Position numbers and translations under genes: made by a program. The notes beneath the pieces are model-generated. The model was given only the letters and a program-made list of their open reading frames with translations, ran no database searches and was not told the origin of the DNA. From Phlegmacium glaucopus (lineage: Eukaryota; Basidiomycota; Agaricomycetes; Agaricales; Cortinariaceae): a DNA stretch of 64,000 bases. Where the stretch lies: assembly GCA_015039465.1 (NCBI GenBank), contig MU130540.1, positions 135,118-199,117 of the forward strand, written 5' to 3'. Positions 33,140 through 44,632 of the stretch are shown piece after piece. Position 1 is the stretch's first letter. Every line of letters begins with the position of its first letter.

Positions 33140-34570
33140 TTAGGATTTGGGCGACCTCTTCAATGGGTTACATGTTGCCAGTTGTTTGTGGTGTTGGGCT
33201 GTGGTACAGCCTCTATCGGCTGTACCGTGGCCCTTGGCATCATCACCTGGACAGTTAGCGCATATAAAGTTAGTGGTATCGTTGATAAGGCAGTCGGTAG
33301 TTCTGTGCTGGCCCCTGCATCTGCCACAGGTGTCCGTTACCGCCTTACAGTCTGTGGTAAGGTGGCCGTATTTTTGACACTTTAAGCATCTCTTTGGTTC
33401 AGGAAGGAGCTTCCGTATAGTAATATGTTTACCTTCTATGAAAACTCCATGTTCGATGGTGTGGTTCGCTGCTTGTTTGTTATTGAGTCCTATGATGACA
33501 TAGGCTACATGTTGTGTTTTGCTTTGTAGCTGTATAGGTTTGATATATTTGGAGGATGCAATGGAGCTGGTGCTGATGCCGCTGTCGTCCTCAATTTTTG
33601 AGTGGGTGAAATCTAGGCCAGGCTCAAAAGTTGTCAGAACAAATTCTGCTAAGACATAGAAAAGTTGATTTTTAATATTGAAGGTACCGTCATAGTGAGC
33701 TTCAAATTGTTTCCGCATGGCTGGTAACCTAAGCCAGTCGACCACTTCCTTCGTTGTGAGCCGGTATAGGATGTTCCCATTACTGATTTTCTTTGCTCCG
33801 ATGAATTTGGTATTGCTGGGTTTGTTGATGGTGTTGTTGTCCATAAGATCTAAAGTGGTGTTTGCCTTTGCCACTAGTTCTTTTTCTGTTAGTTTGTTGT
33901 TGACTGGGTTGATACCTTTGGGATCTCTTTGTACGAGTAGTTGACGATCATTGGTTTGGCTTCGTGTGACGACTGTAAGGTGCGTGTTTGGGACAAGCTG
34001 TGTTTGCATTATTTCTGCGTATGAGCGTGGTGATGTGGCGGACTCTTTAGTAGTCGCTGCTGTAATGTTGGTGAATTCCTGCATAGCTTGTGTTATTTTG
34101 TCAGAGATGTTGGTGCAATCGTCCTTAAGGTCGGCCATAATATTATTGATTTCTTTCACTGCTCATGTGACATTCTCTACTGCGTCCCTCATAGTCTCTA
34201 CTTGGGTGTTATATAGTTCCATTTGGTTGGATAGTTGCATTTTGATGGTAGACACCAGGTCCTCGGCCATGTGATGTACACTGATGTCTGTCATTGCAAA
34301 TGCAAACACCCTAATGATGTCTGTTATAGCTTTTGATAGCTTTGCTCCGTAGGCAAACTGCAATAATGCATATGAGAGGTCCGATGGGTTGATTGGCTCA
34401 CCCGGTACAAGATATTCTCATGTACGCAATAGGGCTAATGCCTGTTCTTTGTTACGTATATCCGTACTGATGCCTTCTGCTTCTTCGAGTTCTTTTCTCA
34501 ATTTTCTGACTGTTGCCGTAGCGCTTTTGTACCTCATCTGGGGTTGTGAACTGTTTGTCATATACAACAT
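33140..34570 (-). pseudogene. LINE ORF1, gag-like RNA-binding protein
   Basis: One frame runs from ATG 34570 to TAA 33140-33142 with two internal TGA codons, at 34418-34420 and 34163-34165. The N-terminal half is helical and coiled-coil prone (for example VRKLRKELEEAE and LYNTQVETMRDAVENV). The C-terminal half ends in zinc knuckles: CLKCQKYGHLTTDC, CGRCRGQHRTTDC and CANCPGDDAKGHGTADRGC, the triple arrangement typical of Tad-clade ORF1. It would coat the element RNA. ATG codons at 34561 and 34537 are alternative starts. Confidence 0.85.
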
Positions 34571-34996
34571 GTTTATAAGTACTCTAGAGGTGTAGAGGTG
34601 TTGGTACGCTACTCTATAATCTAGGTTGCTGCCCTCAGCTCGACAGTATTAATACCATGAGAACTTTTCGTGAGGTGGCAGTACTAGATCAAGAAGCGGT
34701 CCTCCTCCACCATATTGTTCTCTCATCTGTCCTAGCTATCAAATATTGTTCATTTAGTCATATAGTGTTGGTAAACAAGCCTATTCTACCTCTAAATTAT
34801 ACTTAGCCTTCAAGATTTAGCTCTGATCTTGATCTGATTGGACTGATATCCTGGTATTGCAGTTCTTGATATCTAAAAACATGTATGTTTTAATTTCCTT
34901 ATGTTTCTCAATTATATTAAAGCTCTAACTGTTCAAAACTTCAATCTACAGTTACAATTCACCAAATTTCCTCACATTTTTACCTTTTGACCAGTC
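34571..34996. other. No supported gene
   Basis: Flank between the LINE 5' end and copy B of the unclassified mobile gene; nothing recognisable. Confidence 0.4.
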
Positions 34997-35575
34997 ATGT
35001 CCCCAAAAGGAGCTCAAGCTTGAACAGCTAACCTTGAAAATCTCCAAAAGGCAAGAGATTCTAACTCTCTAAAAAATCCTGCAGCTTCAGCTTCTGCAAG
35101 ATTTGAGAGTACAGTAATTCAATATCAGCAGCAACTTGGAGATATGGAGGCTCAAATTACTTTTCTTGAAGTTGAGCTAGAAAAGTCTCATGAGCAGTGT
35201 TCTAAATTCTCAGAACTTCTGGAGAATGCTCAAAAATATTTTGAGCAGCTAAGATCTGCACTTGAAGTTGAAAAAGATTGTTACAAAGATCTTTATCTCC
35301 AGTTGCAAAATGAATGTCGTGCTTGGCAGCATGCCAGTAAAGCCAAAGATGTTCTTAAGGAAAAGGTTGCTGAGTTGGTGGAATATGAGCAGAAAATAAT
35401 GAAGGAGGTCAAGGAGCTCCAAAAGCATTCTGATATTGATGCTCAATATGTAGATGTTACAACTTTGAATGATTCAGATGATTCTGATCATAAACAGTCA
35501 TATAAGAAAGATTTGTTCATTCACAGTGAGCTCAAAGATTACCAAGAGAGTTGTCTCAAGGAATTGTCTTAGGGT
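34997..35575 (+). pseudogene. Copy B, N-terminal coiled-coil part of the unclassified mobile protein
   Basis: The reading starts at ATG 34997 (MSPKGAQA), meets TGA at 35021-35023 before TANLENLQKARD, and then is open to TAG 35570-35572. It is rich in Glu, Lys and Leu heptads over most of its length (for example ITFLEVELEKSHEQC and VAELVEYEQKIMKEV), so a long coiled coil is likely. In related basidiomycete proteins a coiled coil of this kind precedes the blocks found in copy A. Copy B therefore appears to have lost its middle between 35575 and 35833. No enzymatic motif is visible. Confidence 0.5.
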
Positions 35576-35832
35576 TTGAGGAAGTTCAAAGAGTAAAGTA
35601 GCTGAGTACAATTCTCAAGAATTAGCTAAAGTTTACATGAGTTGTAAATACAGTATTTACAGTAAAATAAAGGAGTGGTGCATAAAGTGAAACATCCACA
35701 TGTAAGAAGGTATGCATGGTTAATAATAGATGAAACAATGAAAGGAAAGAGGTAAACATGTGTGAGCGGAAATGAAAGAAGAAGTGAAGTGCATGTAAGT
35801 GAAACGAGCATGTGTTCAGAGGAGTTAAGGAA

Positions 35833-36405
35833 ATTAATGAAGGAGCACTGGGATCATTCCATGTTCTGATGTGGCATCAACCTCAACTTACTCTTCTGCA
35901 ATACAATGCACAGACAATGTTCTTCTGGAACAATACTGGGGCATTTATGGATGAAATGTTCTCAGATACAACTCATCAATATATCTGAGCAGTTTCAAGA
36001 GAGAGAGATACTTCTAAGAAGAAGCGTCTTGAAGAAATTGTTCAGCATACTGAGGAGAAAATTGCCAAGAAGGTAGCTGCTAAAACAAAGTGTACAGAAC
36101 ATGCAGTTCAAGTTGCATATTGTATTTCCAAAGTTGCACTAATTTTTAAGGAGGATGAGATTGACAAGCTGAAAGGAGAAAAACTGAAGGATCATTTTCA
36201 GGCTTTCAAGAAAGCAGGTGCTCCAAATCTTGGCACAATTAACAACAAGTCAAAAGTTGCAGAGAAGAGAGAAGCTATCAAAGCAGCAATCAGATCATAT
36301 AACAAGGGAGAATGGAAATTGTCATTAAAATATGTAGATTCTGGAATACAGAATGAAGATGAAGGAGAGGTATTTGATGGATATAATGATTTTCACTCCT
36401 CAGAT
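35833..36405 (+). pseudogene. Copy B, C-terminal part of the unclassified mobile protein (left of hAT insertion)
   Basis: This matches copy A (8490-7900 reversed) closely. The frame reads EGALGSFHVLM, TMFFWNNTGAFMDEMF, a shared TGA before AVSRERD, then KKKRLEEIVQHTEEK and KLKGEKLKDHFQAF, to FHSSD at the hAT insertion. The last eight bases, CCTCAGAT, are the target duplication. The protein resumes at 46842 with ENSGWEDE and stops at TAG 46866-46868. Confidence 0.75.
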
Positions 36406-37450
36406 TAGGGTTACCAAAGTTCAGTTCAGTTCAGTTCTCCACCTCCTCAGCCTGAACTGAACTGAACTGTTTGCATATGGTCCTGAACTGAACTGAACCA
36501 TTTAAGAACTGGTTCAAACTGAACTGAACTGAAGAACCATTATAAAATCTGAAATCTTACCTTTTTCTGGAAATTTATTGTACAAAGACCTTCCTTAGCC
36601 CTTATCCACTTGATTTCCACTCATATATGATCTCAGAACTCCTTTAGAACACAGAAAACCATTGATTTATATTTATTTTCCTAAATAAGCAGTACTAATC
36701 TATGCTGACATAATAACATCACGTACCAAGTCTGGCCATTACCTCCTTCCTTAGCCACTATTTCATGCTAAAAAGGACTGCCAAACCCTTCCAATGTTCA
36801 TAAATTACTGAAGGATCACTTTCCAGAAAATGTTAAGTCAGAAGAAGAGAATTGCCTGGCCTTCTAGGACCTAACAGTTCAACAGTTCAGTTCAGTTTGA
36901 ACTGCATGCATCAGCAAAATAGCACACTGCTAGGCTGACTGTAAACACTGGAAAGTGCTAGGGTTGCTAGAAATACTAGGCCTAGTTCTAAAATTTTGTA
37001 AAAATTTCTCCAGCACTCCAGACAGTTTTGATAGGCCTATCACTTCCACCCCAGAGGGCCAAATATACTGATCTTGTAGTTATTTGAATCAAACAGCTGA
37101 TGTTACTATAAAACTTAAGTGGACTCCATAATACATAGACTAAACCATATCTAATTTAAGTTCCATTTTTTTGGTGTGATCCTTATCTTTGTCTTTTGCT
37201 TAGACAATATCTATGTATGTTTTGTGATGAACAATTTAGGTGGAATTGTAATGAATTATAAAGGTAACTTGTAGCGATGTAGTAGTAATATGTGGGCAAA
37301 AGCCAGGATGGCTTTTCGGCCGGACAGGAGCCCCTGATCTTACAAATAAAAAGGAACCGAGATTAACTGCGATTCCCGAGTATTAGGAGTCCTGCGACGC
37401 GTCGAGTAAATCTCGGGTAGCACTTTATTAGGAGCAGACATACCTTGTAA

Positions 37451-38650
37451 CTAGCGTTGAATGGGAGGCATGGTTATTCTGGTAAACTCATCGTGCTGTA
37501 GCGGGTGAGCCTGCATGTAAGGCGCTAGTATTTGCGCGTGCTTTCTGAGGTAAGTGAGGAAAGCATCGCTGGCCCAGCGGCCTTTGACTTTCATGACGTC
37601 GAAGGGTGTACCACGCAGGAGAAACTCCAGTGTGGAGCCTATCCTTATGCCATGCCCTTGTCGGGGGTCTAAACCGGCTGCTTTGGCAGCGGTCGCTAGC
37701 GTCTTGATGAACTTGGATTTCGTGAGCGGTTTGTGGGTATCCCCGGCACGGTAAGCAAAGAGATGGAAGTTTTGAGGGGGGGCATTGGTCGCGAGGTGAT
37801 GTCCAAGCGCAGCTTCGGGGTCTGTGCCCCCATGTTGCCTCGACCACGAGACCTCTTCTCCGAGGATGGGTTCTGCTTTCGTCACAGGAAGGGCAAACAC
37901 GGTCGAGATCAAGTTGTTTCTGTCAGACTCGATTCGGACGCTAGACGGTGTCACATGCTTTCCGGAATGGAAATCCTTGAGGGTTCGTACTGTGAACTCC
38001 CCGACGCGGGCTGCTGTGTAAAAGGTAGTGGTTAGACAGGCAAACACAGCCGCATGGAGAGGTTGGCTGAGATCGAGGTTGTCCTTGATGCTGAGCATGA
38101 AGTCGATGGTGTATGGCTGCCTCTTCTTTCTCTTGGAAGAGGCTGGGGAGGATTTATCTGCTGACTTTAGCAGGGCTTCGATCTCAGCGAGGTTCATTCT
38201 CCAGGGAATGCCGTGGAGCAAATGCCAAGCCCTAATGCCGAAGACATAGTTGCTGATGGCAGAACCAGAATATATGCCGCTTAAGGTTGAAATGAAAGAG
38301 GCGATGAGAACGGGGCTAGCTGGAGCCCGTTGCTCTTCAACGATCATCTTTTTGTCGCAGTAGACGTGAAAGACGAGGAGTCCAGATCCGTACGTTTCCC
38401 GCGTTGCGTCTGCCCAGGCTCCTGCGATAGTTTCTCGTATTCTGTCCAGATCAGCTGGACCAAGGTTGGTCGGATTTCCTTCGAGGTCTAAGGTATTTCG
38501 TGGGGCCAACGGGAGCCAGAGCCTTAAGCGGTCTCTTGCTAGGACATGGGGTCGTCGAGGAGAGGTCAAAGGAGTAAGGGCTTTGGGGTAAGCAGAGGGT
38601 CTGATTGTGAGATGAGAGACGCGCGACGAAGCAGGTTGATGGTGGATCAT
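37451..38650 (-). CDS. Tyrosine recombinase (integrase) of the Ngaro-like element
   Basis: The reading frame is open far upstream, but the region before about 38650 overlaps the reverse transcriptase and is a shadow, so I take the ATG at 38650 (MIHHQPASS). Catalytic residues are visible: R in FYTAARVGEF, H and R in HGIRIGSTLEF, and the nucleophile Y in AFLTYLRKH. The N-terminal part (LDRIRETIAGAWADATRETYGSGL) resembles the core-binding domain. The enzyme would integrate a circular DNA intermediate without a target duplication. No internal stop is present, so this gene may still be functional, in contrast to most elements in the window. Confidence 0.88.
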   Translation of the reverse strand: MIHHQPASSRVSHLTIRPSAYPKALTPLTSPRRPHVLARDRLRLWLPLAPRNTLDLEGNPTNLGPADLDRIRETIAGAWADATRETYGSGLLVFHVYCDKKMIVEEQRAPASPVLIASFISTLSGIYSGSAISNYVFGIRAWHLLHGIPWRMNLAEIEALLKSADKSSPASSKRKKRQPYTIDFMLSIKDNLDLSQPLHAAVFACLTTTFYTAARVGEFTVRTLKDFHSGKHVTPSSVRIESDRNNLISTVFALPVTKAEPILGEEVSWSRQHGGTDPEAALGHHLATNAPPQNFHLFAYRAGDTHKPLTKSKFIKTLATAAKAAGLDPRQGHGIRIGSTLEFLLRGTPFDVMKVKGRWASDAFLTYLRKHAQILAPYMQAHPLQHDEFTRITMPPIQR

Positions 38651-38681
38651 GAACGGATCAAGGGAAAGTGAGACGGTTGAA

Positions 38682-41036
38682 CTAAGCGAGCTGTCCTTTG
38701 TTAGTAAAGGAAGGGTCGAGCTTGGGGCGTGGGACAGGGGCGAGTCCTTGCCGTATAAGGCGGAGCTCAGTAGGGAGGAGAGGTGCCTGGAAGTCAATGA
38801 CGAAGGTAGAAAGGGAGGCGGGTATGTCAATGGGAGGGAGGAGCAATGAGAGAGAGCCGTACTTTCCTCTGGAGGGTCCATCAGCCGGGTTTTCTTTGCT
38901 GGGAACATAGCGAGTGTGAAAGGTAAGGCTGCCCTCTTCTGCGATGTCATGGACATCCCTAAAGACGAGGTTTGTGAGCCAGTTACAACTACGGCCAACC
39001 CACCAGCCCTCGACGACGCCACGGTTGTCACCGTAGACTTTGAAATGCGAGCCAGGCTTGGGGTGAGTGTCGCAGAGAGTGACGCAGAGGAATAGGAAGC
39101 CAACAGCTTCCGCCCATCCGATGTCGCGACCATTGGTCTTCCAACCTGGTAAGAGCCTCCAGGCTCGCCACTTATGGCCGATTGTGATGCCAATACCGAC
39201 TTCCGAGCTAGCGTCTGAATAAGCGAGGAGGTCGATGATGGGTAGTGGTCCAGGGATGGGTTGGAAGAGGTGGGGGTATCCGAGCCTGACTTTCCACCAC
39301 TGTAAATCTTTTCGAGAATGTTTTGGTGGGGTACGTGGCATGAAAGGACTGTGGTGGAATAGGCCCATGAAGGTCTCGAGGGAGGTGAGGTATGCGCGTC
39401 CAGCTGGAACAACGAGGCAAGCATGGAGGAGTTTGCCGTAGAGTTTTTGCGTGTCTTCCAAGTTGTGTACGGTCGCCTCTTCCCAAAAGGAGATCGCGTC
39501 CAGGTATTTCTGTTTCTTCTGTGATGAAATGGAGACTTCTCGAAGAGGGAGGTTCCAGAGGAAACCGATGAACGGGACTTCATCTTGGAATGGAATATAT
39601 TTTGAAAGCTCCCAGGGAATGCCAAGTTCACTAGAGATCGCATCAATGTCTGTGATATTGTAGGTGAATTGAGCATCCTCGTCTGACCTGGGTGAATTCT
39701 GGGAAAGGTCTTTGAGAGGTTGCGATGCATCCTCGTCAAATTCCTCGGATTTACCATTTGGCATGGTTTCTCCTCTGAACCAGAGGCGACCTCCGTCATG
39801 TAGCTCACCTCCATTGCGGCTGATGCTGCGAGCCCAGTCCTCGCGACTCTGATTATAATCAGCGAGGAATTTTTTGAGCATGCGAACGAAAAAGTGGTCA
39901 TCGACCCACTTTGAGAGGGGTCCAATTCCAGTCGAACGTATGATTTGAGCTCCAGCGTCACCGATCTGGCCATAACAGCCCGGACCAGAGGCAAGTCCGA
40001 AACAGTCTCTGGTGTCGATGCCAAAGCTATCTTCACCTTGAAGCCGAACGACGATACCCGGCCATTGAGAAGGCCTAATTGGAATTGTCCTGTAGGCCTC
40101 TTTGACGTCGCGTACCGCAGCCTGAGAGCCGGGAGGGAGACGAAAGAGTAGCAAGGAGATGACTGCAAACGTGCCCCATGTGCAGGGGTAGAGGTTAGAG
40201 TCGATGGCACTGTTGATGGAGCGGGTGGTCTCGGAGGGGTTGTGAGGGAAAGAAAGGTTCTGTATAAGACGAAGCTTTGCGGGGTTATGTGGCTTTGGAA
40301 TAAGGTTGAGTGGGGATGTCTGAAAAGGGCCGAGGAGTAACTCGACCTCGGCTCTAGAAGCTGGGCCGATATAACGGTCCTTATCAAACTCAATTTGTAT
40401 GATTTCTTCGAAATGACTGCTGAATTGGGCAATCGCAGGCCGATTGGGTGGAATGAAAGTATTAATAATAGGAGGTATGCCTGCATCAAAACCAAAACGA
40501 ATGTCATGCAGTATGTTCGGATATTTTGATGCAATCCCGGCTTTTTGTAAGTATTTTTCCCAAGCAACGGGGTTGTAAGGAGATCCTGAATTAATGCGTT
40601 TGCGATCGAGAGCATCTTTGAGCTCCGTGAGTCGTCTTTCCGCAACCTGAGCACTCGTGTTTGGAGTCGTGAGCGGTAGAGGAACATCCATTTGGTCTTT
40701 GCCAGTCTGAGCAAATGATGGTGCCTGCTGGGTTGACAAGCCTTCCACTGTCATTTTTTCAGCAGTGGGCAGGGGAACCATCCCAGAGCTTGTCTGAGTT
40801 GCAAGCATAGACATTGTGTGGGTGACGACCGAGGCAGATGGTGCAGGCTGACAAGGCCGATGTTGAGGCTGCACCTTGCTGAAAAGACTGATTGGTGGTG
40901 CGTCGTCTCGAAGTAGCAGGTGCTGACTGCACTCGAGGAAGCGGTGATTTAGAGCATTTCTGAGGTCTGCGGTTGGACAAATGGCTGGGTAGTGCCAGCT
41001 CAGGAGATCTCGAAGGGGATCGACCCCTTTTGGCAC
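38682..41036 (-). CDS. Reverse transcriptase and RNase H of the Ngaro-like element
   Basis: A 784-codon intact ORF. The reverse transcriptase spans about residues 245-480: LNLIPKPHNPAKLRLIQNLS, VRDVKEAYRTIPI, and the active site WVDDHFF at about 376-382. The RNase H-like part begins near residue 598 with LLAYSDASSEVG and continues through VYGDNRGVVEGW and PSKENPADGPSRG. The N-terminal 130 residues overlap gag in another frame, so translation probably needs re-initiation or frameshifting. The stop at 38682 lies 31 bp before the recombinase start. No damage is visible. Confidence 0.9.
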   Translation of the reverse strand: MPKGVDPLRDLLSWHYPAICPTADLRNALNHRFLECSQHLLLRDDAPPISLFSKVQPQHRPCQPAPSASVVTHTMSMLATQTSSGMVPLPTAEKMTVEGLSTQQAPSFAQTGKDQMDVPLPLTTPNTSAQVAERRLTELKDALDRKRINSGSPYNPVAWEKYLQKAGIASKYPNILHDIRFGFDAGIPPIINTFIPPNRPAIAQFSSHFEEIIQIEFDKDRYIGPASRAEVELLLGPFQTSPLNLIPKPHNPAKLRLIQNLSFPHNPSETTRSINSAIDSNLYPCTWGTFAVISLLLFRLPPGSQAAVRDVKEAYRTIPIRPSQWPGIVVRLQGEDSFGIDTRDCFGLASGPGCYGQIGDAGAQIIRSTGIGPLSKWVDDHFFVRMLKKFLADYNQSREDWARSISRNGGELHDGGRLWFRGETMPNGKSEEFDEDASQPLKDLSQNSPRSDEDAQFTYNITDIDAISSELGIPWELSKYIPFQDEVPFIGFLWNLPLREVSISSQKKQKYLDAISFWEEATVHNLEDTQKLYGKLLHACLVVPAGRAYLTSLETFMGLFHHSPFMPRTPPKHSRKDLQWWKVRLGYPHLFQPIPGPLPIIDLLAYSDASSEVGIGITIGHKWRAWRLLPGWKTNGRDIGWAEAVGFLFLCVTLCDTHPKPGSHFKVYGDNRGVVEGWWVGRSCNWLTNLVFRDVHDIAEEGSLTFHTRYVPSKENPADGPSRGKYGSLSLLLPPIDIPASLSTFVIDFQAPLLPTELRLIRQGLAPVPRPKLDPSFTNKGQLA

Positions 41037-42360
41037 CCCTACAAGGTGAGTCTAACGAGGATTTCGCTAAGTGTTCCTCGAGACTATAGGTATGGAGGTA
41101 GGGTGGGAGCAATAAGATGACACGATGAAATTCAAGTAGTAAGTACATAGAGATAGGTAAGACGAGCACATGGATATAAGAAATATCGGATATACAAGTG
41201 GCGATGCATATGAGGGAGTAGCCGATGACAGAGGCGCAAGGTAACAGCGTACAAAATACACGTATATGTACATGTTAGGTGTGATGAATATGATGCGTGA
41301 TGCAATGGATGCGAAGAATGAAGCAGGAAGATGCAAGGAAGCAAATGGTGATGCAGGGGAAGCGAGTCCCAAATGAATGAGGAAGACGCGTCATTGAAGT
41401 GATGTCGGTACGAGGGAAGCAATCATATTGGAAAAAGAAACAAGAAACGGGCGAAAAAAAAAAAAGGGAGGACAAGTCTACGCACCGCATAACAGCCTGA
41501 GCCTGACGCGAGTTTAAAAGTGAGGTATGAAGGGCATCTATACAAATGTCGTTGATGACGCTAATATCAAAGGCTTCCGTGTCGTCAGTGGCTTTGAGCG
41601 TCTCATGCCACTCTCGGCGGACTTGGGCTTGGTATATGATTAAAACAGCGTCTCCATCTATCTGCTGCCTAAGACGATGCCCATCGAGCTGGAGAAAAAA
41701 GGTTGCTAAACAGACGACGTGTTGATCTGGCCAACCTTCTTTGCTCATATGATGGAGCATGTTATTCTTGGCCATCGTCATTTGGCGCCAGGAAAGGTCT
41801 TCGTCTCGGATGATTTTGGAGGAGGGCCTGAGCGCGACTGTGGGCTTGAGAAGGAGTCGATCATCGGAGGAGGTGAGGGAAAAGGTGTCTTTGGCCACGG
41901 TGTGATCGTGCTTCGCAGCTTCTGCACATCCTTCGACGGAAAAATAGTGTAGTTTGACGTATTCAAAATCCCGGAGCTTGTTCAAGGCATAGCTAGAGGG
42001 TCTTGGAATAACAATGTTGCCTACTGTTTTGTTCGCAGTGATATTCTTCAGTTTCGGTTTCTTCTTCTCTTTCTCGCAACGGTCAGTCTCTTCTTGTTGC
42101 GTCTTTTCAATTGCTGCTGCTAGTTCTTCCTCTTCTTGTGCCCGTTGTGCTTCTAACTCGACTTCTCGGTCTGCTTCCAGTTGTTGCTGCCAGTCTACTT
42201 TCTTAGCGTTGTTCAAACGCGTCCAAGCAGCTTTCAAATCAGCAATTATAATGTCAACAGTACGTTCTAGGGTTGCCAGAGGGGTGCATGTTTCACGGAA
42301 TTCCTGTGAGTCGAAATCGGGCGGTTCTGCAGTGTTCGGGTCTTGAGTGATACGAGGCAT
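40759..42360 (-). CDS. Gag-like protein of the Ngaro-like element, two exons
   Basis: ATG 42360 (MPRITQDPN) opens an exon with a charged coiled region (LEAQRAQEEEELAAAIEK) and then WRQMTMAKNNMLHHM and WPDQHVVCLATFFLQLDGHR. A 402-nt intron (41084-41485; donor GTGCGT, acceptor CTATAG) joins AVMR to LEEHLAKSS in phase. Exon 2 is Ser/Arg-rich and ends with CTICLGRHPHNVYAC, a CCHC-like knuckle, to the stop at 40759-40761. Both copies keep the intron with identical boundaries. The 3' end overlaps the reverse transcriptase ORF. Confidence 0.8.
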
Positions 42361-42557
42361 GTCGTTTCAATTAGAGGATTTTAACGACAGGATTTTTTTA
42401 ATTTAAAGGAAAAGAGTGAAAGGCAGCTCTGAATAGCTTAGGGCAACGAGATGATAACAGTCAAGTGTGAGAATGGATCTCACCTAGAGTGTCATCGCTT
42501 ATTCAAAGACCGCACCCTAGCCCTTCATTCGTACCTTATTACGTGATAGGCTATCAT

Positions 42558-43052
42558 CAAAACAAGCTGTTTTTGCTCTTCCGGGATATAGCGGTAGGCA
42601 TGTTGGAATAGCAAACGCACCCGAGCCCCATTGTTCTGGTGAGCAACGGGCATCGACCCATATGTGGCCGGGCCACATTCTCATATTACATTGTTTATCT
42701 CATTTTCTCTCGCTGATGAACATGCTGGTTCCCTGCCTTCGTTTTTCGCATTTTTGGCAGCGACGTCGCTCTACGTCGCCTCTTACACCGACTATTTGCT
42801 GTTTTATTGCATAGATAAGTCTCTGGCTATTCGGTCGTCGCCTCTACTGTCCCAGAAGCTTCCTAAATGCCTTGGCTATATTTCGCTCGTACGATCGCCC
42901 CCTTCTCCGGCAGTACCCGGATGACATTAGGCGTCCTGCCTCCCTTTCGCTCCCTTTCACCAGCGGTCACGTGTATAGTCATGCTTTTTCCATATTTGGT
43001 AATGCTCACTCGTCTAAGAGTCGTAGGCATGTCCACTGCCCAGACCGACGTC
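42558..43052. other. Unique spacer between the two gag copies
   Basis: About 0.5 kb unlike either gag copy or the element's 3' end. The minus strand is open over its lower part as the tail of the second gag. No motif recognised. Confidence 0.5.
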
Positions 43053-44632
43053 TCCCAGAGCTTGTCTGAGTTGCAAGCATAGACATTGTGTGGGTGACGA
43101 CCGAGGCAGATGGTGCAGGCTGACAAGGCCGATGTTGAGGCTGCACCTTGCTGAAAAGACTGATTGGTGGTGCGTCGTCTCGAAGTAGCAGGTGCTGACT
43201 GCACTCGAGGAAGCGGTGATTTAGAGCGTTTCTGAGGTCTGCGGTTGGACAAACGGCTGGGTAGTGCCAGCTCAGGAGATCTCGAAGGGGATCGACCCCT
43301 TTTGGCACCCCTACGAGGTGAGTCTAACGAGGATTTCGCTAAGTGTTCCTCGAGACTATAGGTATGGAGGTAGGGTGGGAGCAATAAGATGACGCGATGA
43401 AATTCAAGTAGTAAGTATATAGAGATAGGTAAGACGAGCACATGGATATAAGAAATATCGGATATACAAGTGGCGATGCATATGAGGGAGTAGCCGATGA
43501 CAGAGGCGCAAGGTAACAGCGTACAAAATACACGTATATGTACATGTTAGGTGTGATGAATATGATGCGTGATGCAATGGACGCGAAGAATGAAGCAGGA
43601 AGATGCAAGGAAGCAAATGGTGATGCAGGGGAAGCGAGTCCCAAATGTGTGAGGAAGACGCGTCATTGAAGTGATGTCGGTACGAGGGAAGCAATCATAT
43701 TGGAAAAAGGAATCAGTAACGTGTGGAGAAGATAAAAGGGAGGACAAGTCTACGCACCGCATAACGGCCTGAGCCTGACGCGAGTTTAAAAGTGAGGTAT
43801 GGAGGGCATCTATACAAATGTCGTTGATGACGCTAATATCAAAGGCTTCCGTGTCATCAGTGGCTTTGAGCGTCTCATGCCACTCTCGGCGGACTTGGGC
43901 TTGGTATATGATTAAAACAGCGTCTCCATCTATCTGCTGCCTAAGACGATGCCCATCGAGCTGGAGAAAAAAGGTTGCTAAACAGACGACGTGTTGATCT
44001 GGCCAACCTTCTTTGCTCATATGATGGAGCATGTTATTCTTGGCCATCGTCATTTGGCGCCAGGAAAGGTCTTCGTCTCGGATGACTTTGGAGGAGGGCC
44101 TGAGCGCGACTGTGGGCTTGAGAAGGAGTCGATCATCGGAGGAGGTGAGGGAAAAGGTGTCTTTGGCCACAGTGTGATCGTGCTTCGCAGCTTCTGCACA
44201 TCCTTCGACGGAAAAATAGTGTAGTTCGACGTATTCAAAATCCCGGAGCTTGTTCAAGGCATAGCTAGAGGGTCTTGGAATAACAATGTTGCCTACTGTT
44301 TTGTTCGCAGTGATATTCTTCAGTTTCGGTTTCTTCTTCTCTTTCTCGCGACGGTCAGTCTCTTCTTGTTGCGTCTTTTCAATTGCTGCTGCTAGTTCTT
44401 CTTCTTCTTGTGCCCGTTGTGCTTCTAACTCGACTTCTCGGTCTGCTTCCAGTTGTCGCTGCCAGTCTACTTTCTTAGCGTTGTTCAAACGCGTCCAAGC
44501 AGCTTTCAAATCAGCAATTATAATGTCGACAGTACGTTCTAGGGTTGCCAGAGGGGTGCATGTTTCGCGGAATTCTTGTGAGTCGAAATCAGGCGGTTCT
44601 GCAGTGTTCGGGTCTTGAGTGATACGTGGCAT
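42863..44632 (-). pseudogene. Second gag copy with an exchanged C-terminus
   Basis: Exon 1 (ATG 44632 to the donor at 43757) and exon 2 (from 43355) match the other gag almost base for base until the codons for NSDKLW. At about 43053 homology stops and the frame continues into unrelated sequence (ETSVWAVDMPTT onward) for about 60 residues, to the stop at 42863. The zinc knuckle is kept. No reverse transcriptase follows this copy, so it is a truncated duplicate. The foreign tail is not recognised. Confidence 0.7.

Larger units (their letters stand above)
27101..34570 (-). mobile_element. Tad-like non-LTR retrotransposon (LINE), broken by two solo LTRs
   Basis: On the minus strand the order is ORF1 with zinc knuckles (34570-33140), ORF2 with endonuclease, reverse transcriptase and RNase H (32165-27402), a roughly 280-bp 3' region and a 17-nt T-run at 27101-27117, which is the poly(A) tail of the minus strand. 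A family-2 solo LTR (32212-32936) separates ORF1 from ORF2 and a family-1 solo LTR (29366-29951) splits ORF2. I did not find the target duplication of the LINE itself. Confidence 0.9.

Noticed and set aside
38651..40714. Upstream two-thirds of the long minus-strand ORF 37451-40714 as protein
   Set aside because: It overlaps the reverse transcriptase ORF in another frame and has a Ser/Pro-rich shadow composition; only the last 400 codons show recombinase motifs.
41067..41422. Minus-strand ORFs inside the gag gene (MGLASPASP and MLPSYRHH readings)
   Set aside because: They fall within the 402-nt intron, which has correct splice sites and is duplicated with the gene.
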